A stretch of DNA of 64,000 nucleotides, taken from NCBI RefSeq assembly GCF_020831365.1, contig NZ_JAJHPV010000012.1:248001-312000 (forward strand), in the 5' to 3' direction. Of this stretch, positions 7,982 through 14,649 are shown piece by piece; position 1 is the first letter of the stretch; each line of letters begins with the position of its first letter. The translations under genes were made by a program, and so were the position numbers. The DNA comes from Massilia agrisoli (lineage in GTDB: Bacteria; Pseudomonadota; Gammaproteobacteria; Burkholderiales; Burkholderiaceae_D). Below the pieces are notes generated by a model. It saw only the letters and a program-made list of their open reading frames with translations, did no database searches and was not told the origin of the DNA.

Positions 7982-8443
7982 TTAGCCGCCGCAGCCGCCA
8001 AGGGTGACCTTGATTTCTTTGCTCGCGATGAACCACTTGCCATCGGCCTTGACCAGCGCGTGCACGTTGGAGGTGCCGCCCATCTTGACGCGGGTGCTGA
8101 CGGTCGGCTCGGTGCCGGCCGGGATGGTGAAGCGGGCCGACAGCGGGTTCGGGTTCTTCTCCACCAGGATCGCGATCATCTCGGTGTTCGGGATGGTGCT
8201 CGACACCACCACCGGCACCACCGCGCCGTTCTCGGCGATTTCAGGGCCGGATACCGACACGTCCTTGCTGACGGTGTAGTTGGCGCCGCCGATCGCCTTG
8301 ACCGCGTCGGCCAGCGACTTGGCGTCGAACGCGCCAGCCTGCCATTCGGCAGCGAATACCTCGCCCGGCTTGAGCAGGCCGGCCGTGATGGCCAGGCCGA
8401 GGATGGAACCGATGCGCATCGCATCCCGTCGATTCTGATTCAT
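7982..8443 (-). CDS. soxY: SoxY, sulfur-carrier protein with GGCGG C-terminus
   Basis: Periplasmic carrier of 153 residues. It ends in GGCGG, and Cys151 on this flexible arm holds the sulfur intermediates through the Sox cycle. A Tat-type signal (NRRDAMRIG, residues 4-12) matches known SoxY export. I chose ATG 8443, preceded by GGAGAAG; an in-frame GTG 12 bp upstream overlaps that ribosome site and is unlikely. It lies between the pseudoazurin gene and soxZ. Confidence 0.96.
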   Translation of the reverse strand: MNQNRRDAMRIGSILGLAITAGLLKPGEVFAAEWQAGAFDAKSLADAVKAIGGANYTVSKDVSVSGPEIAENGAVVPVVVSSTIPNTEMIAILVEKNPNPLSARFTIPAGTEPTVSTRVKMGGTSNVHALVKADGKWFIASKEIKVTLGGCGG

Positions 8444-8466
8444 AATCTTCTCCACTGAAATTGGAT

Positions 8467-8901
8467 TTACTTCACCTGGTCCAGCGCTTTTGCCAGCCGG
8501 TCCTTGTTCATCACGAAGCCCTTGGCCAGTTCGGCCGACTGCTTCTTCGCGTCAGCCAGGTTGACTGGCTTGCCAACCTGGATGACGCCGGCCATGGCCA
8601 TGACCTTGTGCGGGTCGCAGACATAGACGTACACGCCTTCCTTGTCGAGCTTGACGCTGATTTCCTCGTCCATCTTGCCCTTCCACGCCGTTGCGCCGGC
8701 CGGCACGATCACCGCCGCGCTGTTGTGCGAGGCGTCGACCTTGACGAACTTGACGCTGTCGCCTTTGGCCACTTTCAGGAACGACGGCTCGAATACCATC
8801 GCGCCATCCTTGCCCGTGTTGAGCATCTTGACCTGGTGCTCGGCCGCGCCGGCCGCGAACGCGGCCATGCTGAGCATAACCGCCACTACTGTTTTCTTCA
8901 T
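8467..8901 (-). CDS. Pseudoazurin-type blue copper protein
   Basis: Periplasmic cupredoxin of 144 residues with a signal peptide ending near AGAAE (residue 20). Type-1 copper ligands are visible: His59 (ASHNS), Cys95, His98 and Met103 in the Cys-x2-His-x4-Met spacing of pseudoazurins. A helical C-terminal tail of about 30 residues follows the copper loop, also as in that family. Pseudoazurins carry electrons to and from periplasmic cytochromes and reductases. Its place between soxCD and soxYZ suggests it accepts electrons from SoxCD or SoxXA; this is inference. GGAGAGAAG precedes the start. Confidence 0.88.
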   Translation of the reverse strand: MKKTVVAVMLSMAAFAAGAAEHQVKMLNTGKDGAMVFEPSFLKVAKGDSVKFVKVDASHNSAAVIVPAGATAWKGKMDEEISVKLDKEGVYVYVCDPHKVMAMAGVIQVGKPVNLADAKKQSAELAKGFVMNKDRLAKALDQVK

Positions 8902-8970
8902 CCACTTCTCTCCAAGTTACTTGCTGCTTTTATCGGCGGGACTTGTGTCCCGCTCCTGTCCTGGCGGCGT

Positions 8971-10047
8971 TTATTTCGCGCCGCCCAGTATCCATTCGAC
9001 CATCACGGCAATGTCGGCGTCCTTGAGGTGGGCCTGCGCCGGCATCGGCACCGGGCCCCAGGCGCCTGCGCTGCCGCCCTTGACCTTGGCGGCCAGCCGC
9101 GCGGCGGCGGACGCATCGCCCTTGTACTTGGCGGCGATGTCCGACAGCGCCGGCCCGACGATCTTGTTGCTCACGCCGTGGCAGGCCATGCAGGCATTTG
9201 CCTTGGCCAGCGCCAGCCCGCCCGGCCTGGCCGCCGGCGCCGGTGCCGCGGCCGCCACCGGCGCGGCAGGGACGGCGCGCGGCTTGCCGGCCAGCGGCGT
9301 ATCGACGGCCGGGCGGGTGGTGTCGACGCCGCGGATCGCACCGAACGTGCGGTTCTGGGCCGACAGGTCGCCGTGCACATTGCGCGCCGACGCAGGCAGT
9401 TCGGAACGGACCTTGATGTCCTTGCCACAGTTGCTCATGCAGGCGGCGCTGCGCACGTCGGCCTTGCCCTTGACGTCCCACATGCCGTGCGCGGTGGTCA
9501 TGCCGTTCCGGTTCGGCATCATCGCCTGGACCTGCGCGATGTTCTGGTCCGACAAGGTGAAGTCCTCCGGCAGCACCTCCGCCATGTTGAGGATGTAGGC
9601 GGTGACCGCGTAGACCTCTTCGGTCGACAGGCTTTTCGGCGCCGTCCACGGCATCGCGCGGTTGATGTAGTCCCACAACGTGGACACAGTCGGCACCTTC
9701 ATCATGGTGGTACGCTGAGGCTGGGAGTTGCCGCGCAGCGCAGCGACCTTGCCGGTCTTGATGTCGTCGGCAGTGGTGCCGCCGACGATAGGCGTGAACA
9801 CCTCGTTCGATTCGCCGAACGTCCCGTGGCAGGAAGCGCACTTCCCTTCCCACACTTCCATGCCTTTCTTCACGCTGCCCGAACCCTTGGGCAAGCCCTT
9901 GAAGTCGGGGCGCACGTCGATGTCCCAGGCCGCCACTTCCTTGTCGGTGGCCGCGCGCCCCACGTTGGCGTAAGGTGGCGCGGCGACAGCGGCGGACAGC
10001 GCCGCCATCCCGAGCAGCGCGACGCTGGCCTTAATAAACCTGGACAT
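8971..10047 (-). CDS. soxD: SoxD, dihaem cytochrome c subunit of sulfane dehydrogenase SoxCD
   Basis: Periplasmic cytochrome of 358 residues with a signal peptide ending near AVAAP (residue 23). Two haem motifs: CASCH at 70-74 and CMACH at 286-290, the latter with probable axial Met335. They are separated by a middle part with a Cys pair (CMSNC) and an Ala/Pro-rich linker, as in known SoxD. It takes the electrons from the SoxC molybdenum site when the sulfane sulfur on SoxY is oxidised. The start at 10047 (GGAGGTG upstream) lies 17 bp inside the soxC coding end; the open frame extends further, but only as a shadow of soxC. Confidence 0.92.
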   Translation of the reverse strand: MSRFIKASVALLGMAALSAAVAAPPYANVGRAATDKEVAAWDIDVRPDFKGLPKGSGSVKKGMEVWEGKCASCHGTFGESNEVFTPIVGGTTADDIKTGKVAALRGNSQPQRTTMMKVPTVSTLWDYINRAMPWTAPKSLSTEEVYAVTAYILNMAEVLPEDFTLSDQNIAQVQAMMPNRNGMTTAHGMWDVKGKADVRSAACMSNCGKDIKVRSELPASARNVHGDLSAQNRTFGAIRGVDTTRPAVDTPLAGKPRAVPAAPVAAAAPAPAARPGGLALAKANACMACHGVSNKIVGPALSDIAAKYKGDASAAARLAAKVKGGSAGAWGPVPMPAQAHLKDADIAVMVEWILGGAK

Positions 10048-11380
10048 TGGACACCTCCCCCGACGCTGCAACCTTCCACGACTGGATGGCGTTGTTGTGA
10101 TAAATCGACTTGGTGCCGCGCACTTCGCGCAGCTCATTGATCTTCGGCTGCACATAGCCGGTCTCGTCAATCGCGCGCGACTGCAGCAGCGCCGGCGAAC
10201 CATCCCAGGTCCAGTCCATGTTGAAGCGGGTCAGCGCCTTCGACAGCACCGGCGTTTCCAGCCGCGCCGTACGCCAGTTCTTGCCGCCATCGACCGACAC
10301 GTCGACCCGCTTGACCTTGCCGCGGCCGGACCATGCCAGGCCCGTGATGTTGTGGAAACCGGTATCGAGCAGGCGCTGGCCTGCCGATGGCGTGGTGATT
10401 ACCGACTTGCATTCCTGGATCGAGGTGTACTGGCGGTACATACCATCGGGCATCGCGTCGATGTAGTGGACCGCCTCATCCTTGGCGGCGTACGGCTTGT
10501 CGCCCACTTCGATGCGGCGCAGCCACTTGACCCATGACACGCCCTGCACGCCTGGCACAACCAGGCGCAAGGGGTAGCCGTTTTCAGGGCGCAGCATCTC
10601 GCCATTCATGCCCCAGGCGACGATCACGTCGTCGAGCGCGCGCTCGATCGCAATGGTGCGCGTCATGCCGGAGCCGTCGGCGCCTTCGGCCAGCACGAAG
10701 CGCGCGGTTTTCTTGTCGTAGCCGCAGTCGTCGAGCAGCACCGACAGCGGCACCCCGGTAAATTCGCTGCAGCTGAGCATGCCGTGGGAATACTGCACCG
10801 ACGGCACCGCCACGTTGCCCCATTCCATGGCGGTGTTGGCGCCGCATTCGATGAAGTGGATCCGCGACACCGATGGCAGGCGCATCAGGTCGTCCATCGT
10901 GTAGACCTTCTGCTGCCTGACCAGGCCGTTGACCATCAGGCGGTGCTGGGCCGGATCGATGTCGTGCCAGCCCTGGTGGTGGCGCTCGAAGTGCAGGCCG
11001 CTGGGCGTGATGATGCCGAACAGGCTTTGCAGTGGGGTAAACGACACCGACGCCGCGTTGACGCGGGTCAGGCCGGGCGATTCGCGCCGCTGCAGCGCGC
11101 CCTCGAAGCGCGACGGCACGCCGTAAGGGTTGGCTGCAACCGGGCGCCCCAGCGTGGTCGAATGTTCGGGAAGTTTCAGGATGGCGGGATCGCCGCCGGC
11201 CACCTGCGCCAGCGCCGTGCCGCTGGCCAGCGCCGCGCTGGCGGCCATGAAGCTCTTGCGCAAAAACCCGCGCCGCTCTTCGTTCAATCCGTTCGTTGTA
11301 ATGTCGAGCGCGAGCGCGCTGTCGACGAAATTCTCAGGGGCGCGCAGAATGCGCCCCTTCCGTGGTACTTCTCCGGCCAT
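10031..11380 (-). CDS. soxC: SoxC, molybdopterin subunit of sulfane dehydrogenase
   Basis: Sulfite-oxidase-family protein of 449 residues. It has a long N-terminal leader with the Tat motif ERRGFLRKS (35-43), a molybdopterin-binding domain with the molybdenum-ligand Cys179 in HFIECGANT, and a C-terminal Mo-co dimerisation domain. With SoxD it oxidises the SoxY-bound sulfane sulfur, releasing six electrons, so this is the complete Sox pathway with no need for sulfur globules. It is the first gene of the long leftward operon; AAGGAGACAGC precedes the start and a promoter-like region lies at 11417-11444. Confidence 0.94.
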   Translation of the reverse strand: MAGEVPRKGRILRAPENFVDSALALDITTNGLNEERRGFLRKSFMAASAALASGTALAQVAGGDPAILKLPEHSTTLGRPVAANPYGVPSRFEGALQRRESPGLTRVNAASVSFTPLQSLFGIITPSGLHFERHHQGWHDIDPAQHRLMVNGLVRQQKVYTMDDLMRLPSVSRIHFIECGANTAMEWGNVAVPSVQYSHGMLSCSEFTGVPLSVLLDDCGYDKKTARFVLAEGADGSGMTRTIAIERALDDVIVAWGMNGEMLRPENGYPLRLVVPGVQGVSWVKWLRRIEVGDKPYAAKDEAVHYIDAMPDGMYRQYTSIQECKSVITTPSAGQRLLDTGFHNITGLAWSGRGKVKRVDVSVDGGKNWRTARLETPVLSKALTRFNMDWTWDGSPALLQSRAIDETGYVQPKINELREVRGTKSIYHNNAIQSWKVAASGEVSNVQVY

Positions 11381-11416
11381 GCTGTCTCCTTGCTTATAAT
11401 TTCTAATTGCAAGGAA

Positions 11417-11444
11417 AGTATATAGCTAAGTACGCATATTCAAG
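11417..11444 (-). promoter_or_regulatory. Predicted promoter of the sox operon with overlapping AT-rich site
   Basis: Read leftward, CTTGAA and TATACT are separated by 16 bp, ahead of soxC (start 11380). The spacer holds TATGCGTAC next to TAGCTATAT, an AT-rich stretch suited to an ArsR-type operator. The regulator gene lies immediately upstream. This is a prediction from sequence only. Confidence 0.5.
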
Positions 11445-11481
11445 AAGAACTTTTTTTTCCGTCAATACAAAGCCGGGCGAA

Positions 11482-11853
11482 TCAGGTCGCAGCGGCGGTG
11501 ACGCTGAAGGTCTCGGCCGCCTGGCGCACGCCGCCCCGTCCCATGATGTTGGATGCCATGCGGGTGCACACGTTCTGGCAGATCTCCAGCGTGGCCGGGT
11601 CGTCGATGCGGTAGTAGACCTGGGTGCCGTCCTTGCGGCGCGCCAGGATCTTGGCGCGGAACAGCATGTTCAGCTGGCGCGACACATTGGCCTGGGTAGC
11701 CTCGATGGCCGCGACGATGTCGCCCACCGGCCGCTCGCCGTGGCACAGGCTATGCAGGATCTTCAGGCGCGTCGGTTCCGAGAGCAGGAAGAAGAAGTTG
11801 GACACTTCATCAAACAGCTCGGCCATCTGTTCCTTGCTAAGGCTATCGTCCAC
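11482..11853 (-). CDS. ArsR-family repressor of the sox operon (SoxR-like)
   Basis: Winged-helix protein of up to 123 residues. The ArsR core runs from SEPTRLKIL through the recognition helix (TQANVSRQLNML) to the wing RKDGTQVYYRI. Cys37 and Cys96 (with Cys92 nearby) sit where the redox pair sits in sulfide/persulfide sensors of the SoxR/BigR/SqrR group, which form a disulfide or polysulfide bridge and leave DNA. It precedes soxC in the same direction, 101 bp away, so it likely represses that promoter and itself. The frame begins at GTG 11853; an internal ATG at 11826 has a better ribosome site (AAGGA), so the start is uncertain. Confidence 0.85.
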   Translation of the reverse strand: MDDSLSKEQMAELFDEVSNFFFLLSEPTRLKILHSLCHGERPVGDIVAAIEATQANVSRQLNMLFRAKILARRKDGTQVYYRIDDPATLEICQNVCTRMASNIMGRGGVRQAAETFSVTAAAT

Positions 11854-11919
11854 GATTGAGATTCAGGTTAGGTTGTTGCGGAGGAGCCGGCGCGCCTGCG
11901 CGCACCGGTACATACTGCG

Positions 11920-11930
11920 GATTATATACG
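11920..11930. promoter_or_regulatory. Shared motif GATTATATACG, copy 1
   Basis: This 11-bp string, read leftward as CGTATATAATC with a perfect -10-like TATAAT, lies upstream of the ArsR-type repressor gene. It recurs exactly at 13410-13420, and a near match lies in the BigR-like promoter at 17555. A TTGACA on the same strand sits just beside it (11934-11939). Candidate repressor site or promoter element of the sulfur regulon. Confidence 0.4.
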
Positions 11931-11935
11931 GCCTG

Positions 11936-12355
11936 TCAAGGCTTCAGGTAGACGTAGCCCTCTTCGGCCTGCAGGCGGGCAATTTCGGCGACGCCGGACG
12001 GCACGATGCGCGCTTCCGGCAGCAGCTTCGACTTGTCGATCTTGCGTCCCTCGAGGGTGTTCTTACACACGCGGAACTCGACGCCGCGGTCGGCCAGCTC
12101 CTGCACCGGGACGTCGTAGGGATTGCCGGTCGGGTTCTTGGCCCCCTCGACCAGGAAATCGACGCCCGCGCCGTGGGTGACGACGACGATCTTGGCCTTG
12201 GGCGCCGCCGCCAGGTGGTTGCGGATATTGCCCAGCGCGGCCGAGGCGTTGGCGCTGTCGTTGATATGGTAGACCACCTTCAATGGTCCGGCGGCAGCTG
12301 CGGCGCCAGCAAACATTGCCAGCAGCACGAGGGCAAATACTCGGAATAACTTCAT
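11936..12355 (-). CDS. Secreted DsrE-family protein
   Basis: Protein of 139 residues with a signal peptide (about 1-22, ending AAAAG) and a DsrE/DsrF-like fold. One cysteine, Cys97 in GVEFRVCKNTL, lies where sulfur-carrying DsrE proteins hold their persulfide cysteine. DsrE relatives pass sulfane sulfur between proteins; a periplasmic one beside Sox could act as carrier or buffer, which is inference. GGAGGAGAA precedes the start. It lies 21 bp downstream of the SoxH-like gene, probably in one transcript, and ahead of the ArsR regulator. Confidence 0.85.
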   Translation of the reverse strand: MKLFRVFALVLLAMFAGAAAAAGPLKVVYHINDSANASAALGNIRNHLAAAPKAKIVVVTHGAGVDFLVEGAKNPTGNPYDVPVQELADRGVEFRVCKNTLEGRKIDKSKLLPEARIVPSGVAEIARLQAEEGYVYLKP

Positions 12356-12376
12356 GGGGTTCTCCTCCGGTTGGTT

Positions 12377-13345
12377 TTAAGGCTTGGCAAGGCTTTCACG
12401 TTCCATCAGCAAATAGGTGCCGTAGGCATTCAGGCGGTTGGCGTCGCTAAACGCCGGGTACTTCTCGAAGCCGCGCCAGTCCACCGCCTTGTAGGCTTCG
12501 TCAAAACTCATCATGTCGGCCACCGCCTTGCCCATCTGCTCGCGCAGGAACAACAGGTAGCTGCGCGTCAGCGCCAGGTCGGCCACCGGGTCGGTCGAGG
12601 CCGCCCCATGGCCGGGGATCACCACCGCCGGCGCGCTGGCGTTGATCTTGTCGAGCGCCAGCAGCCAGGCCTTGCTGTCGGCCTCGCCCACGAAGGGCAG
12701 GCGCCCGGTGAAGAACAGGTCGCCCGCGAACAGCACCTTGTCGTCTTCGGCCAGCAGCATCAGGTCTTCCTGCGAATGGGCGCCGCCCACGTCGATGACG
12801 GTAAAGCGCATGCCGCCCAGCGTGAATTTCAACATTCCGGTCGGGGCCAGATCAAGCCAACGGGTCGCCGGCAGCAGGCGGGTGTGCTGGTCCACCCAGG
12901 GCGCCAGCGAGCTGCGCCGTTCGGCCAGCCGGGTCTGGGTGAAATCCGATTGCAGCGTTGCCTGGGCATTCCTGTGCGCCCAGATCTCGGCGCCCCCGGC
13001 GGCCAGCGACTGCAGGCCGTAGAAGTGGTCGGCGTGGTAATGACTGACGATAATGGTCTTGACCGGCTGCGGCGTCACCCGGCCGATCGCATCGCGCATT
13101 GCCGCGCCCAGCGCCGGCGTGGCCAGCGCATCGAAGACCACCACCCCGGCCGGGGTCACCACGAAGCCGGCGTTGGACATGAAGCCGCGGTTCTTCTGGC
13201 TGGCCATGCCTGCCTCGCCGCGGAAATAATAGACGTGCGGCGATACCTTGACCGCTTCGAGCCTGGGCACAGCCGGCGCCGCGCGTGCCGCGCCCGCCAC
13301 CGCCAGTATCGCCAGCATCAACACCATCCTCATTGCACTACCCAT
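12377..13345 (-). CDS. SoxH-like periplasmic metallo-beta-lactamase-fold hydrolase
   Basis: Secreted protein of 322 residues with a signal peptide (cleavage near AARAAP, about residue 23). The metallo-beta-lactamase core includes HYHADH near residue 102, a GGAHSQEDL segment, FAGDLFF and GHGAAS. It matches the SoxH-related/quinoprotein-relay zinc hydrolase group found in sox clusters; SoxH itself is dispensable for thiosulfate oxidation in Paracoccus and its substrate is not settled. The start at 13345 has GGGAGG at good spacing. It diverges from the porin at 13482. Confidence 0.85.
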   Translation of the reverse strand: MGSAMRMVLMLAILAVAGAARAAPAVPRLEAVKVSPHVYYFRGEAGMASQKNRGFMSNAGFVVTPAGVVVFDALATPALGAAMRDAIGRVTPQPVKTIIVSHYHADHFYGLQSLAAGGAEIWAHRNAQATLQSDFTQTRLAERRSSLAPWVDQHTRLLPATRWLDLAPTGMLKFTLGGMRFTVIDVGGAHSQEDLMLLAEDDKVLFAGDLFFTGRLPFVGEADSKAWLLALDKINASAPAVVIPGHGAASTDPVADLALTRSYLLFLREQMGKAVADMMSFDEAYKAVDWRGFEKYPAFSDANRLNAYGTYLLMERESLAKP

Positions 13346-13409
13346 CGCGCCTCCCTGTCGTTCAATTCTACAGCGATTAAGTTTTTGCTTGCAGACAATT
13401 TTATTACAT

Positions 13410-13420
13410 GATTATATACG
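13410..13420. promoter_or_regulatory. Shared motif GATTATATACG, copy 2
   Basis: Exact copy of the 11-bp string at 11920-11930, here in the divergent region between the SoxH-like gene and the porin, with TATAAT on the leftward strand. Its recurrence upstream of two leftward sulfur-related transcripts supports a common control site. Confidence 0.4.
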
Positions 13421-13481
13421 CATGGAAGGCTAGTTAGCGCACAGCGGATGCGCGATTTCACAACCAATGGGAGACAGAGAT

Positions 13482-14492
13482 ATGACATGCAAAATGATGG
13501 CGGCGGTACTTGCGGCGGCCCTGCCCTTCGCGGCATCGGCGCAAAGCAGCGTGGCCGTGTATGGCCAGGTGGACGCGGCGATTGCCCACGAAGACGCCGA
13601 TGCGCCGGGCGTGGCCAGCCGCACCGCGATCCACGCCGGCCAGGCCAGCAGTCGGATTGGCTTCCGCGGCACCGAGGACCTGGGCGGCGGCATGAAAGCG
13701 CTGTTTAACGTCGAAGCCGGCTTCGGCATCGACACCGGCATGGGCGACAGCGCGCTGTTCGGCCGCCGCGCAGTGGTCGGCCTGGAAGGCAACTTCGGCA
13801 TGCTGACGATCGGGCGCGAATACACGCCGATCGACAACATCAGCGGCGCCACCCACATCCTCGGCCAGGGCTTTTACGGCAGCAACCTGAACGCCTTCGC
13901 CAACGGCCGCATGACGCGCCGCATCAGCAATTCGGTCAACTACAAGTCCAGGCCAATGGCCGGACTGAAGTTCAGCGCGGCCATCGGCCTGGGCGAAACG
14001 CCGACCGGCCCGTCGCAGGACCTGAAGACCGTGTCGGTGGAATACCAGCAGGGCAAGCTGTTTGCGGGCATCGGCTATGCGACCTACGACCGCCTGGCCA
14101 GCGGCAGCGACCGCGAAATGATCTTCGGCGCCGCCTATGGTTTCGGCGCGCTCGAGTTCAAGGGCAATTACATGGTCGGCGACCAGACTGGCCCGAACAA
14201 CCGCTACACCCAGGCCAACCTGGGCGCGGCGATGGCCTTTGGCCCGGGCAAGCTGTTCGGCAACCTACAGCAGAGCAAGCTACAGAACGGCGCGCGCGGC
14301 AATGGCTATGCCGTGTCCTACTCGCACAGCTTGTCCAAGCGCACCAATGTCTACGCTTCGTACGGCACCACGGTCAACAACGAGCGCGCCGCCTTCAGCC
14401 TGTCGGCCGCGGGCAGCACCATCACCCCGCCGGCCAGCGCCCTCGGCGCCGACCCGGTCGCTTACGCGGTCGGCATGCGTCATACGTTCTGA
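13482..14492 (+). CDS. Gram-negative porin (OmpC/PhoE-like trimer family of beta-proteobacteria)
   Basis: Outer-membrane beta-barrel of 336 residues with a signal peptide ending at ASAQS. The first strand SSVAVYGQVDAAIA, the SRIGFRGTEDLGGGMKALF stretch and the terminal HTF (aromatic end recognised by the Bam machine) are typical of beta-proteobacterial porins. I chose ATG 13482, after GGGAGACAG, over an in-frame ATG at 13467 that lies within the ribosome-site region. It diverges from the SoxH-like gene and shares the intergenic motif, so it may admit sulfur oxyanions; the substrate is not evident from sequence. Confidence 0.88.
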   Translation: MTCKMMAAVLAAALPFAASAQSSVAVYGQVDAAIAHEDADAPGVASRTAIHAGQASSRIGFRGTEDLGGGMKALFNVEAGFGIDTGMGDSALFGRRAVVGLEGNFGMLTIGREYTPIDNISGATHILGQGFYGSNLNAFANGRMTRRISNSVNYKSRPMAGLKFSAAIGLGETPTGPSQDLKTVSVEYQQGKLFAGIGYATYDRLASGSDREMIFGAAYGFGALEFKGNYMVGDQTGPNNRYTQANLGAAMAFGPGKLFGNLQQSKLQNGARGNGYAVSYSHSLSKRTNVYASYGTTVNNERAAFSLSAAGSTITPPASALGADPVAYAVGMRHTF

Positions 14493-14525
14493 CCGCACGC
14501 CCGGCGCGCACGCGGTTCGCGCCGG

Positions 14526-14545
14526 CGGCCCGCACATTCGGGCCG
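14526..14545 (+). terminator. GC-rich hairpin downstream of the porin
   Basis: CGGCCCG and CGGGCCG pair around a 6-nt loop, 34 bp after the porin stop codon. No T-run follows, so it is a weak terminator candidate or simply a stabilising 3' hairpin. Confidence 0.3.
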
Positions 14546-14649
14546 TGCCGGGCCGCGCATGCGCCCGGCTTGCTCGCCGATACCACGCTCCGACTGGCAG
14601 TATCGCAACGTTCGGCATAGAATGACCTTGCCTATTGCACGGTCATCCA

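Noticed and set aside
14493-14649. A small gene between the porin and the patatin protein
   Set aside because: The gap is GC-rich with a hairpin; short frames there lack ribosome sites and overlap the patatin start.
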